64,000 nt of DNA, from assembly GCF_000379445.1 (NCBI RefSeq), contig NZ_KB902251.1, forward strand, positions 188,645 to 252,644, in the 5' to 3' direction. Positions 35,333 through 43,809 of this stretch are shown in pieces. Positions within the stretch are counted from its first letter, which is position 1; each line of letters begins with the position of its first letter. The notes under the pieces were generated by a model that saw only the letters and a program-made list of their open reading frames with translations, was not told the origin of the DNA and searched no databases. A program made the position numbers and the translations under genes. This stretch comes from Fangia hongkongensis FSC776 = DSM 21703 (lineage in GTDB: Bacteria > Pseudomonadota > Gammaproteobacteria > Francisellales > Francisellaceae).

Positions 35333-35899
35333 ATGGCTGTTAATAAAAAAATTCCTCAATCACGTTTAATGATCCAATACGACACTCGCGTCGAAGGTGA
35401 GCCAAAGAAAAAAGAGCTTCCTTATCGTCTTTTGGTAATCGGGGATTTATCTAAAGGAAAATCTAAAGATGCGAAAAAAGAATTTGAAGATCGTTCGGTT
35501 CGCGTGGTTAAAAACGGTATCGACGCTGCTCTAAAAGACATGGATATTTCCGCAAATATCAGCGTTCCAAACAGCATTAACCCACAAAAATCAGCAATGT
35601 TAAACATTAACTATAAGTTTAACTCTGTGGGTGATTTTCAGCCGGATAAAATCGCTAAGAAAGTGCCAGAATTAAATGCACTACTAAAGCTTAAAGAGAT
35701 GCTTTCCTCTTTCGAAAAGGATATTGATAATAATCGCACTTTGAAAAAAACCATCGACAAAATTTTCTCCAACAAAGAAGCACTATCACAGCTTAAAACT
35801 GAGCTTCCTCAATTGGATAGCTATCGCTTGCATTCACCAGAGCCTGAGGCATTGGAAGGTGAAGTACTTGAAAAAGAAAAGGAAGAAGATAACCAGTAG
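35333..35899 (+). CDS. iglA: IglA, T6SS sheath small subunit (TssB)
   Basis: This 188-residue protein matches Francisella IglA (about 184) closely. The N-terminal PQSRLMIQYDTRVEG, the ELPYRLLVIGDLSKG block and AKKEFEDRSVRVVKNGIDAAL follow its pattern. The DFQPDKIAKKVPELNALL and FEKDIDNNRTLKKTIDKIF blocks do too. IglA pairs with IglB to build the contractile sheath; the KKVPEL...LKEML helix region is the TssB interaction helix. A longer frame from a TTG at 35243 exists. The ATG at 35333 has AAGGA 9 nt upstream and starts like IglA (MAVNKK), so I chose it. It opens the iglA-B-C-D-J operon, downstream of the promoter near 35200. Confidence 0.97.
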   Translation: MAVNKKIPQSRLMIQYDTRVEGEPKKKELPYRLLVIGDLSKGKSKDAKKEFEDRSVRVVKNGIDAALKDMDISANISVPNSINPQKSAMLNINYKFNSVGDFQPDKIAKKVPELNALLKLKEMLSSFEKDIDNNRTLKKTIDKIFSNKEALSQLKTELPQLDSYRLHSPEPEALEGEVLEKEKEEDNQ

Positions 35900-36008
35900 C
35901 AATGAATAGGTAGCACCGCTACTTATTATTAAAAACTGGGGAGTTTTCATAAGTGAATGATAAAGACACAGAAGGTCTTCAACTTACGCAACGCGCAAGG
36001 AGTACAAA

Positions 36009-37550
36009 ATGAGTGAAACAACGACTGCAAGCTCAACTGCATTAAATGATATTTTCACCCTGTTCGGCGGGTCTGAAAATGAACATAAAAATTCTTTGGC
36101 CAAGGTTGATGTTGATATTAGTGACAACATGCAAGCCATTTCAAACATCTCTGATGACTATTACGCACGCAACATCGCAGCCCTTGCGCTTGTGCTTGCA
36201 AATAATGATGAGATTGTAAACTATAATAAAGTATACGTACAAAGAGCCATCGAGCGCATTAACGAAATCATTGAAGCACAAGTAAATAGCATTATCTCTC
36301 ACCCAGATATGCGCTATCTAGAAAACCAGTGGCTACAATTAAATGAATTGATGAAGCACGATTATGACAATATTGATGTGGCTATTTTAGATGTTTCTAA
36401 AGAAGAGCTTCAATATGACTTTGAGCGTAATTTATATGACATCTCCAGTAGTGAGCTATTTAAAAAAGTATATGTTGCAGAGTATGATCAATACGGTGGT
36501 GAGCCATTTGGATTGATGCTTGGACTATATGACTTTAAAAATACAATGGATGACATCACATGGCTAACCGGAATGGGGATGGTTGCAGAAAGTGCTCATG
36601 CGCCATTTATCTCTTCAGTTAATCCAAGCTTCTTTGGTGTGAATGATATCGGCGAGCTTAAACAAATTAAAAGCTTTGAAACGTTACTTGAACATCCACG
36701 CTATAGAGACTGGAATGCCTTTAGACAAACCGATCAGGCTGCCTACATTGGTCTTACGCTTGGTGATTTTATCTTAAGACAGCCTTATCATCCAGTGAAT
36801 GCCCCAGTTGCTGACAGCCGGATGAACAATTTTGTTGAAGAAGTCAATGACTATGAAACAAATGGCGCCTATCAATGGGGAAGCGCAAGCATCTTATTTG
36901 CTAAAAACGCCATGCGCTCTTATGGAAAAACAGGCTGGTTCCAATATATTCGCGGACCTGAGAATGGCGGTTATGTAAAAGATTTGATTGCCCCTGTTTA
37001 TAACATTCGCGGCTTTGATGAACAGCGATCTGCTTTGAATATCTCTTTGCCAGATTACATGGAGCTCTCCCTTGCAAACATTGGCATCATGCCTGTTATT
37101 GAAGAAAAAGGCACGCCAAACTGCTGCTTCTTCAGTGTTAACTCAATTAAAAAGGTTGAAGAGTTTGTTGATAACTTCGACTCAATGAATTCACAACTTG
37201 TTGCCAATATGTCATACACGTTATGTATCTCAAGAATCTCACATTATATTAAGTGTGTTATTCGCGATAAGATTGGTAGCATCACAAGCACTGAAATTAT
37301 TCAACAACAATTATCAGACTGGTTGAGTCGTTATGTAACGACTGTTTATCAACCAACTGCTATCGAAATGGCAAAATATCCGTTTCGTGCCGCTGAGATC
37401 AAGGTGACAAATATTCCTGGTAAAGCAGGCTGGTATAAGTGCAGCATCACCGTGCTACCTCATATCCAGTTTGAAGGGATGGATACCACTTTGAAGATAG
37501 ATACCCGCCTTGATCCGGGTTTATTTGCCGCTGAGGAAGGCGGTGAGTAA
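36009..37550 (+). CDS. iglB: IglB, T6SS sheath large subunit (TssC)
   Basis: This 513-residue protein has the TssC/VipB family pattern at the expected length (Francisella IglB about 506). Seen are HPDMRYLENQWLQLNELM (about residues 97-114), KKVYVAEYDQYGGEPFGLMLGLYDF (about 155-180), HAPFISSVNPSFFG, EHPRYRDWNAFRQTDQAAYIGLTLGDFILR and the later EEKGTPNCCFF. These are the conserved sheath-core and inter-subunit linker regions. With IglA it forms the sheath around the IglC tube. A ribosome-binding site (AAGGAG) precedes the ATG. It lies 109 bp after iglA and 46 bp before iglC. Confidence 0.97.
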   Translation: MSETTTASSTALNDIFTLFGGSENEHKNSLAKVDVDISDNMQAISNISDDYYARNIAALALVLANNDEIVNYNKVYVQRAIERINEIIEAQVNSIISHPDMRYLENQWLQLNELMKHDYDNIDVAILDVSKEELQYDFERNLYDISSSELFKKVYVAEYDQYGGEPFGLMLGLYDFKNTMDDITWLTGMGMVAESAHAPFISSVNPSFFGVNDIGELKQIKSFETLLEHPRYRDWNAFRQTDQAAYIGLTLGDFILRQPYHPVNAPVADSRMNNFVEEVNDYETNGAYQWGSASILFAKNAMRSYGKTGWFQYIRGPENGGYVKDLIAPVYNIRGFDEQRSALNISLPDYMELSLANIGIMPVIEEKGTPNCCFFSVNSIKKVEEFVDNFDSMNSQLVANMSYTLCISRISHYIKCVIRDKIGSITSTEIIQQQLSDWLSRYVTTVYQPTAIEMAKYPFRAAEIKVTNIPGKAGWYKCSITVLPHIQFEGMDTTLKIDTRLDPGLFAAEEGGE

Positions 37551-37596
37551 AATGCATCAAACTATCAATGTCTAACGTAAAAAAAGGAGTGTAACT

Positions 37597-38271
37597 ATGT
37601 CAAACATTGAACCTAAAGTACCAAGATCTGTGGTTTTAGATGCAAAGCCGTTAAGCTTTCGTCTAGGGGAGGCTGATTTTGCAGGGAGTCATTCAAGACC
37701 TAGGGTATGGGTTGACTCATGTACTATCTTGGGACAGGATATGGGAAAATATCTATTTGCAATTGAAGGCGGGCAAGATTTAAATGAAGTCACTTCACCA
37801 ACTGCAGCGGCAAACCTGATTGAGTTCCATCTTTCGGGGCCTCAAATGAAGGCAAATCTTGAAATCACAATTGGCTTACCACTTAGCCCATCAATAAAGG
37901 AAAAAATCGAAGCACTTGTCTCTTCGGTAAAAAAATCTGAAGCTGATGACAATACCATTAAGTTCGGTACGGTCAACACAAAGCAAGAGTATAAAAATGA
38001 TGACCAATGGGGACAGATCGTTGATATATCTGAACTTGTTGTAACACCTATTGAAAACTCTGGCTTTAACATTGATATGCAACAATATGGTTTCCTAGGT
38101 GGTTCAACTGCCTCTGCTGATTACTATATCTTAACCATTACTGGCATTATGGTTGATAAGTCCAACTTCTCAAAATCAGCACTTGATGTTGAGCACGGTA
38201 ACAGTACTGACAAAGGTCAATATGGTCTACTTAGTATTGATGAGTCAGCAGCAACGGCAACCGCATCTTAA
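37597..38271 (+). CDS. iglC: IglC, Hcp-like inner-tube protein
   Basis: This 224-residue protein (Francisella IglC is about 209) is the inner-tube subunit of FPI-type T6SS. Recognisable blocks include SHSRPRVWVDSCTILG, the FAIEGGQDLN...TAAANLIEF stretch, KFGTVNTKQEYKNDDQWGQIVDISEL and the C-terminal STDKGQYGLLSID. They run in the same order as in Francisella IglC. It forms hexameric rings stacked inside the IglA/IglB sheath and is expelled on contraction. The start has AAAGGAG upstream. It has little resemblance to classical Hcp by sequence. It is 22 bp from iglD. Confidence 0.95.
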   Translation: MSNIEPKVPRSVVLDAKPLSFRLGEADFAGSHSRPRVWVDSCTILGQDMGKYLFAIEGGQDLNEVTSPTAAANLIEFHLSGPQMKANLEITIGLPLSPSIKEKIEALVSSVKKSEADDNTIKFGTVNTKQEYKNDDQWGQIVDISELVVTPIENSGFNIDMQQYGFLGGSTASADYYILTITGIMVDKSNFSKSALDVEHGNSTDKGQYGLLSIDESAATATAS

Positions 38272-38292
38272 CAACCTAACAAGAAAAAACAT

Positions 38293-39465
38293 ATGTACAC
38301 TCGCGTTCATTGGCAAGACGGTGCTTTACTCACCGCGAAACATTTTAAAACGCAAGACCTGTTACAACAGCAAAATATCTTTCAAAGCATTAGTCTACCT
38401 TATCAAATGCACTATGGCATTCTAAAGCTTCATTTAGATATTCGTTTGTTGCAGTTAGGCACTGTTAAAATCAATGAACTTGAGGTGTACACAAAAGAAC
38501 ATCGCCTTATTAAAGTTTCCCAAGATACTGCTTTAAAGTTTTCATTAGAAGAAGCGAACACCTCCTCTGTTGTTTCTATTTATCTTAGTTTAAGTGAGGA
38601 GAATACGGATAAAAATGGACTGACAACCACTCAGCTATTACCAACACTGACAGACAATATTGACAATCAAAGTATTGAGTGCCTTAAATTGTTTGAAGTG
38701 GTTAATATTAATGATGTTTGGCAGCTTAATAACTACTCCACAGGACTTATTAGCTGTGACAGTTACACCTTTATTGCTATTTTAAATGACATAGACAAAC
38801 TGGTGAGTTCATTGACACACTTTGCCGCCCATCAGCAGCAAAACCCACATACTTACTATCTACTACAACTGCAAATTCATGAGTTTTGCCGCTTATTAAA
38901 TAGCATTAAAAGCAAACCCATTCATTTTCACCCAAATGCCCTTTTTAATGCAATTGAGTCACTTTATTATATGGTTTCAACCATTGAAAACGCCCCGTTT
39001 AGCGAAATCATTTATGACTTCTACCAGCCTAATAAAAGCTTTACAGAATTACTGCAAGCTTTTTATGAGTTATTGAAAAAGCCTATTAAACAACAGTTTG
39101 TTGCACTTGAAAAAGAAAATAATGCTTATATCGCTACAGAGCTTGATGCTGCTTTTGTCAATGCCACACAGTATTATCTTGTTATCCGTAAGCGTAATGA
39201 GCAAAGTGCACCAGATATTAACATTAAACACTTAAAACTAAGTAGTGTTGAGCGCAATAAACATGTTAATCAAATGTCGCTCTCTGGTATCCCGCTTGAA
39301 CGTTTACCAAATAATGGAATACACCAGCTGCATGATGCCTTTGTCTATCAGACATATCGCTTAATTCCAGGTAGCGAGCTTGATTACACTTTGCGTGAGA
39401 AAAACATTATGTTTAAAAACATAGAAAACGCACAACATTACCAGTTTTTCTTATATTACCGCTAA
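38293..39465 (+). CDS. iglD: IglD-like baseplate protein (TssK)
   Basis: This 390-residue protein is close to Francisella IglD (about 398) and takes the usual iglD place next to iglC. The N-terminus (VHWQDGALLTAKHFKTQDLLQQQ) has the TssK start pattern, in which a W..G..L...HF..QD/E motif precedes the shell domain. The RLIPGSELDYTLREKNIMFKN region near the C-terminus also fits. TssK trimers connect the baseplate wedges to the membrane complex. No membrane helix. Its start lies 22 bp after iglC, and a weak AAGAAA precedes it. Confidence 0.88.
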   Translation: MYTRVHWQDGALLTAKHFKTQDLLQQQNIFQSISLPYQMHYGILKLHLDIRLLQLGTVKINELEVYTKEHRLIKVSQDTALKFSLEEANTSSVVSIYLSLSEENTDKNGLTTTQLLPTLTDNIDNQSIECLKLFEVVNINDVWQLNNYSTGLISCDSYTFIAILNDIDKLVSSLTHFAAHQQQNPHTYYLLQLQIHEFCRLLNSIKSKPIHFHPNALFNAIESLYYMVSTIENAPFSEIIYDFYQPNKSFTELLQAFYELLKKPIKQQFVALEKENNAYIATELDAAFVNATQYYLVIRKRNEQSAPDINIKHLKLSSVERNKHVNQMSLSGIPLERLPNNGIHQLHDAFVYQTYRLIPGSELDYTLREKNIMFKNIENAQHYQFFLYYR

Positions 39466-39498
39466 GAGCAAACAGTATAGAAATAGTAAGGACGCCCA

Positions 39499-40305
39499 AT
39501 GCAGGATACCTCCAAGCTCTCAGAAACTATTTCACAACTACATACATTAAATAAGCGCCTCAATATCTCAGAGCTTTTGCACATCATTTATGAGCACGGC
39601 ATTGAGGCCAAAGATGTACGCTTTGTGCCTATCTTTTCAATGATTCCAGAGAATGAATTGATTAAAGATATTATTATTACCAGTAGTGGCGTTTATATCT
39701 ATATTCATCTCTCTAAAGTACCTGTATTTGCAAAGATGCTGAACCTTTATCATCAGGCAAATAAAAACGAGCAATACCGCACTATTGATATTATCACAAA
39801 GGCCTGCTCTTCATACTTACACCGCTATTTTTACGGGTTAAATTTAGGCTGCAATAGCAAGTATTTAAACTTTTATCATCATGGCAATGGACTCTATGGA
39901 ATACATGATACAATTAGCCACTCAGCCGCTATTTTATGTACTGCCTTACAAGCAAAACTCGCCGATTACACGACATTTTTTCACATTACAAAAGAGCGTA
40001 TTTGCGATAAAGCTCTAGATACTTACCTAAGCGAAAATAGCACTCTTAGCTTTATGCACTTATCAGGAAAAACCCCTATTGATAAATCAGTTGTTAACAT
40101 TACCATTGTGCTTGAAAACTACAATGCACACTTGATTGATATGCTAACTGATCGCATCTCTAACGACCCTTATTTACAGAAAAATACAACTTACTTGTCT
40201 TTAAAGCTTGCTTTTATTTCTCAAGAAAATGGTATCACAAGCTATCTTAATGCCGCTAAAGTTGGCCAAAGCACAATTAACGGCACCCGAGTTCTTATTT
40301 TGTAG
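39499..40305 (+). CDS. iglJ: IglJ-like baseplate protein (TssG position)
   Basis: This 268-residue protein (Francisella IglJ is about 257) lies 33 bp after iglD with AAGGA before the start. It begins with a helical region and a GIEAKDVRFVPIFSMIPENELI stretch that resembles the R-F-x-P start of TssG proteins. The gene overlaps the end of the convergent iglI-like gene by 11 bp. In the Francisella island iglJ follows iglI; here it has moved to the end of the iglABCD operon. The call relies on size, partial pattern and locus membership. Confidence 0.62.
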   Translation: MQDTSKLSETISQLHTLNKRLNISELLHIIYEHGIEAKDVRFVPIFSMIPENELIKDIIITSSGVYIYIHLSKVPVFAKMLNLYHQANKNEQYRTIDIITKACSSYLHRYFYGLNLGCNSKYLNFYHHGNGLYGIHDTISHSAAILCTALQAKLADYTTFFHITKERICDKALDTYLSENSTLSFMHLSGKTPIDKSVVNITIVLENYNAHLIDMLTDRISNDPYLQKNTTYLSLKLAFISQENGITSYLNAAKVGQSTINGTRVLIL

Positions 40306-41494
40306 AATCAGAAAGCCCAGCGGAATCCCAGATATCTTCAATCTCATTTAAAATACCTTCTATTTCCTCCACCTTCTCTTGCCTTTCCATTGACTGGGAT
40401 GGTTCAGCTTCATCACCCTCTATTTCATTAAAGCTAATCTCCTCATCATCAGGTAAATTTGCATTCTCATCTAATAAAATATTATCATCATTGTGCACTT
40501 CATCTTGAAAGCTTCCCTCAGTGAATTGCTCTGCATGGTATGAGTTTTCTGTCATCAATGGCAAGTCTTTCAAAAAGCGCATCTCATCAACATCATACAT
40601 TTGTTTGGCAATATGCCACTGGAGTGAATTTGAGTGCATATCAATATATTCATGCATCTTGCGCGCATTGGGGGCAAGCGTTTTATATAGTGGAAAGAAT
40701 AATCCCGGAAAATATTGTTTAGGGTCAAATTTTACCAACTCTCCTTGTATATCCTTATACACAATTGCCGCTTCAAACAAACGCTTCTCTTTAATGAGAA
40801 TTTGCAATATCGCAATTTTTTTAACCAGCTTATACCACTTTGCAGAAGCAAACTGATCCACCCACGCATGTTTTTTCTCAACATCCGCAATAATGCTCTC
40901 AGCATCATGCGCACTTTCTTTATCAGCTTTAGGCTCTTCCTCTGGCTCTGGCGCCTCTACATTCATCCTATCAACAATTACTTCAACCTTCTTGAGCACT
41001 TTTCTCATGTTAATGACATTTTTTAGCGCATCAATCTCAACACCACCTAAGTTGGCACTGTATGCTAAAAGCTTCTCAGCAACCTCACTTAAGGCTTTGG
41101 CATCAAAGTTTCCAACTGATTTAATCTCTTCATTCACCTTAAGCTCAAACATCTGGGCAAAGGCTTCAATGCCATTTTTAAGTGTGGCATCAAACCGATC
41201 AATAGGTGAAAGCATCCCCGCGTGCTGATGTAATATTGCCGAGTATAAGTTTAGCTTTTCCTCCAGCGCTTCAATTTTTTTGCTCGTTGTATACAAATCA
41301 ACGGAAAAGGCAATAAAGAGAATATAAACATCCAACGCTTCAGTCTGATCAATATAGTTTTTTATGGCCTCCTGACAAAGCTGATATTCCCCCTCTTGAA
41401 AGTTCTTCACTACCCCACTCATCAACATTGGATTGACGCGACTTTTTAATTTTATATCCTCCAACTCTTGAAGGTAGCTCATTAAATCTTTCAT
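40295..41494 (-). CDS. iglI: IglI-like T6SS protein with acidic C-terminus
   Basis: This 399-residue cytoplasmic protein is downstream of dotU, as Francisella iglI (about 383 residues) is. It is mostly helical. The central part (EPEEEPKADKESAHDAES, about residues 190-207) is a charged linker, and the last 80 residues are strongly acidic (NLPDDEEISFNEIEGDEAEPS). The N-terminal half has a helical repeat-like character reminiscent of TssA-type proteins, but I see no diagnostic motif. The start has AAGGAT 7 nt upstream. IglI is essential in Francisella and probably baseplate-associated. The call is from gene order and size. Confidence 0.62.
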   Translation of the reverse strand: MKDLMSYLQELEDIKLKSRVNPMLMSGVVKNFQEGEYQLCQEAIKNYIDQTEALDVYILFIAFSVDLYTTSKKIEALEEKLNLYSAILHQHAGMLSPIDRFDATLKNGIEAFAQMFELKVNEEIKSVGNFDAKALSEVAEKLLAYSANLGGVEIDALKNVINMRKVLKKVEVIVDRMNVEAPEPEEEPKADKESAHDAESIIADVEKKHAWVDQFASAKWYKLVKKIAILQILIKEKRLFEAAIVYKDIQGELVKFDPKQYFPGLFFPLYKTLAPNARKMHEYIDMHSNSLQWHIAKQMYDVDEMRFLKDLPLMTENSYHAEQFTEGSFQDEVHNDDNILLDENANLPDDEEISFNEIEGDEAEPSQSMERQEKVEEIEGILNEIEDIWDSAGLSDSTK

Positions 41495-41568
41495 TATTGA
41501 TATCCTTATTTCTAAATCACTTGTACTTCAAACTTAAAACAGTGATTGCTATTAGTGTAAGAGCAACT

Positions 41569-42204
41569 TTAGGTTAATAGATAAATACCAAGTGGCAGCA
41601 AAATAGCCACTGCAATAATTGTGCCAATCGTTGTTCTTATTTTTTTATCATTCATTTTATAAACAGTTTTTTGCACTTTATTGTTTGTCATATCAAGTGT
41701 ATTGCCATTCATATCCGCCAAGATTTCCTTTAGGCTTGTAACATATTGATGACGTTCATTATGGTTTGGGTTGTGATAGTACTTACCTAAAAATCCATCT
41801 TGCAGCACAATCAATAATACTTCATAGCAAATTTTTGGATAAATCTTATTTGAAATCACATCATCTAAAATTTCAAACACATACTCACCACCATCTGAGC
41901 GCTGAAAAAACTCAATTTGTAAATCATGCCAAGTTAACGTACTTGAGCACTCGCTCAACATTAGTTTACAGCGCTCATCAATGTTTGAAATAATCGGAAA
42001 CAAAATATAGTTGGTGATTTTTTTACTATAGCAACTTGAAAGCTCGTTTTGCGTAAAAAGTAGCTTCGATCTCGTGGTTTCTCGATAATTCAAAAGTGCA
42101 CTCTCACAGGCATCCTCTGTTTTTTGTAAAAACTCCTGTTTAAGCTCTCTAACTGAGAGTATAAGCTGTGTTAACTCAGTTAATAAATGAAGTTCACTTG
42201 GCAT
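41569..42204 (-). CDS. dotU: DotU/TssL inner-membrane T6SS protein
   Basis: This 211-residue protein (Francisella DotU is about 208) has a helical cytoplasmic domain and a single C-terminal membrane helix (TTIGTIIAVAILLPLGIYLL, about residues 190-209). That is the IcmH/DotU topology. Typical features are FEILDDVISNKIYPKICYEVLLIVLQDGFLGKY (about 116-148), where the family has an 'ExxYxxLxLGFxGrY' pattern. It partners PdpB in the membrane complex. The frame is open to an ATG at 42252. The ATG at 42204 has a perfect AAAAGGAG 6 nt upstream and gives the family length, so I chose it. It heads a two-gene unit with the iglI-like gene, 74 bp apart. Confidence 0.92.
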   Translation of the reverse strand: MPSELHLLTELTQLILSVRELKQEFLQKTEDACESALLNYRETTRSKLLFTQNELSSCYSKKITNYILFPIISNIDERCKLMLSECSSTLTWHDLQIEFFQRSDGGEYVFEILDDVISNKIYPKICYEVLLIVLQDGFLGKYYHNPNHNERHQYVTSLKEILADMNGNTLDMTNNKVQKTVYKMNDKKIRTTIGTIIAVAILLPLGIYLLT

Positions 42205-42550
42205 AATTTCTCCTTTTAAACTCATACCTTGAGCTATTTCCATTATTGCCATATCTAAGTCTGTAGCTGCTTAAATATGTCCTCGTCTTCCCCTATCTCA
42301 ACATCAATCACAAATAGACTATGATTGACATATTAGCATGCTATTTCGCTTGTGCCTTTTAAATTACGGCGCACACTCAATAATCACAATATTGCCTAAA
42401 AATTATCTCATTTTGTCCTTAATTATGTCAAACTTTTCTGGTGAAAATATCAACTTTTAATGTCGGAAAGTGGATATCAGTGTACGTTTATTTCTAAGGA
42501 TAGTGGTATACTAAAGCAACAGATCGACCTTACATGAGGTGTTATTTGAT
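42205..42550. other. Divergent region between dotU and aroE with extended -10 promoter
   Basis: This 346-bp gene-free region separates the T6SS from aroE. On the plus strand TGG-TATACT (42504-42512) is an extended -10 for aroE, about 40 bp before its ATG; the -35 is poor. A hairpin or operator-like dyad TCAATCA/TGATTGA (42304-42328) lies about 100 bp upstream of the dotU start. I see no ORF here. Confidence 0.45.
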
Positions 42551-43360
42551 ATGTCAAACGCCCACAGCACAGAGAACAAAGACAAATACTATGTCATTGG
42601 CTACCCAGTTAAACACAGCCTATCACCAAAGATCCATACTGAATTTGCCAACAAAACCAAACAAAATATGCAATATGAAGCAATGGAAATATGCCCTGAC
42701 AATCTGGAGGCAACTTTAAATCTATTGCGCCTTGATCCAGAAATAAAAGGACTAAGTGTGACCTTGCCCTTTAAAGAAAAGCTATATCAGTATTGTGACA
42801 AGCTAGAGCCATTGGCACAAAATGCCAAGGCCGTCAGCAATGTCATCATTAATGATAAGCGTGAGTTTATTGGGCTTAACCTTGATGGGCTTGGTCTTGT
42901 TAATGATATTAAAGAGAATTTAGGAACAAGTTTTGAAGGAAAATCTATTTTAATCATTGGTGCAGGAGGCGCCGCTAAAGGAATATTGGGCGCGATTGTC
43001 AATGAAAAACCAAAGCATATAACCATTGCCAATCGAACCTTTTCAAGAGCCTTGTCTCTTATCAATGAAATTGAAGACAAGGACATCACTATCGCAGCGA
43101 GTGAACTTGACAGCATTTATGGCAGCTTTGATATCATCATCAATGCAACATCTGCTAGTGTAAATGGAGAAAATCTACCTGTAACAAGCTCTCACTTCAC
43201 TCAAGGCGCGCTTGGTTATGATTTAATGTATGCACCTGATGGCACTGTGTTTACAAAGTGGTGCGATCAGCATAAAATCAGGTCATCCGATGGAACAGGC
43301 ATGTTAATGGAACTTAGCAAGATTGCCTTCACACGCTGGCGAGGCATCACACCACAATAA
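42551..43360 (+). CDS. aroE: Shikimate dehydrogenase
   Basis: This 269-residue enzyme of aromatic amino-acid synthesis reduces 3-dehydroshikimate with NADPH. The N-terminal substrate site is clear: IGYPVKHSLSPKIH with the two Ser residues, and SVTLPFKE with the catalytic Lys (about residue 69). The nucleotide loop is IGAGGAAKG (about residues 133-141), followed by ANRTFSRA with the Arg that binds the NADPH phosphate. NATSASV and GLNLDGLG are present; the usual family text at the latter is G-x-N-T-D-G, so Thr is Leu here. A GTG start 4 codons upstream is possible. The ATG has GAGGTG 9 nt before it. Confidence 0.95.
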   Translation: MSNAHSTENKDKYYVIGYPVKHSLSPKIHTEFANKTKQNMQYEAMEICPDNLEATLNLLRLDPEIKGLSVTLPFKEKLYQYCDKLEPLAQNAKAVSNVIINDKREFIGLNLDGLGLVNDIKENLGTSFEGKSILIIGAGGAAKGILGAIVNEKPKHITIANRTFSRALSLINEIEDKDITIAASELDSIYGSFDIIINATSASVNGENLPVTSSHFTQGALGYDLMYAPDGTVFTKWCDQHKIRSSDGTGMLMELSKIAFTRWRGITPQ

Positions 43361-43415
43361 TATAAAAATCTCATAAAATCGCTTAAACTGTCATTAAATT
43401 ACAGGAAAAATGGTT

Positions 43416-43465
43416 TATAATAGTGATGGATTTAACGCGCAACCGGAAGTTGGAGAGAGGGTTGC
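43416..43465 (+). promoter_or_regulatory. Promoter -10 and leader hairpin of the 99-aa ORF
   Basis: A perfect -10 TATAAT (43416-43421) lies 89 bp before the start of the next ORF, with only a weak AT-rich -35. The leader contains a GCAACC (43439-43444) / GGTTGC (43460-43465) hairpin with a purine-rich loop. Confidence 0.4.
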
Positions 43466-43509
43466 AAATATAGCTGTATTTGCTGCAGCTGAAAAAAGGA
43501 GTATGCAAA

Positions 43510-43809
43510 ATGTTAGGCAAAACATTTTTATTAACGTTCGACTGGGTTGTTAATCGGTTAAGTAGCTTTAATCAATCACAAAATAAAGATAAAAAAATGC
43601 TCCACCGCCTACGCTATATTTTTAAACTCGCCGCTGCCCGCGGCTACAAGACGGGTGTTGAATTCTTCAAACGCCTATGTCATATGAGTTTAACCACTGA
43701 ACAAATTCGAAAATCAACAAAAAAACTCGCTACATTTGTCAGCCCAGAGGAAATGAAACTACTTATTTCCTCTGACGAAAAAATCACAGTGAAAGAATCT
43801 GCTTTTTAA
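43510..43809 (+). CDS. Hypothetical basic 99-aa protein
   Basis: This small protein is not recognised. It has a hydrophobic/aromatic N-terminus (MLGKTFLLTFDWVVNRL), a basic helical middle (KDKKMLHRLRYIFKLAAARGYKTG) and a C-terminal segment with LTTEQIRKSTKKLATFVSPEEMKLL. It could be a peripheral membrane or nucleic-acid-associated protein. The chosen ATG has AAAAAAGGAG with 8-nt spacing; the frame extends 10 codons further upstream without a ribosome-binding site. Its 3' end overlaps the end of hrpA by 26 bp on the opposite strand. It has its own -10 element at 43416. Confidence 0.7.
   Translation: MLGKTFLLTFDWVVNRLSSFNQSQNKDKKMLHRLRYIFKLAAARGYKTGVEFFKRLCHMSLTTEQIRKSTKKLATFVSPEEMKLLISSDEKITVKESAF

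Larger units (their letters stand above)
13384..42204. other. FPI-type (Francisella-like) type VI secretion locus
   Basis: Fifteen genes in three transcription units build a contractile secretion machine. The tube and sheath are IglC and IglA/IglB. Baseplate parts are IglD, IglH and IglJ-like, with IglI-like of uncertain role. The spike is PdpA, VgrG and IglG, and the membrane complex is PdpB, DotU and IglE. Two giant proteins head the spike operon. The order pdpA-pdpB-iglE-vgrG-iglG-iglH is as in the Francisella pathogenicity island. dotU-iglI and iglJ have moved relative to it. No iglF, pdpE, TssE or ClpV gene is recognisable here. The flanks are a Bcr/CflA pump and aroE; no integrase, tRNA or IS lies at the borders. 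Confidence 0.92.

Noticed and set aside
40521..41228. Several plus-strand ORFs of 60-111 codons across the iglI-like gene
   Set aside because: They are antisense shadows of a good T6SS gene with proper ribosome-binding site and family context. None has one of its own.
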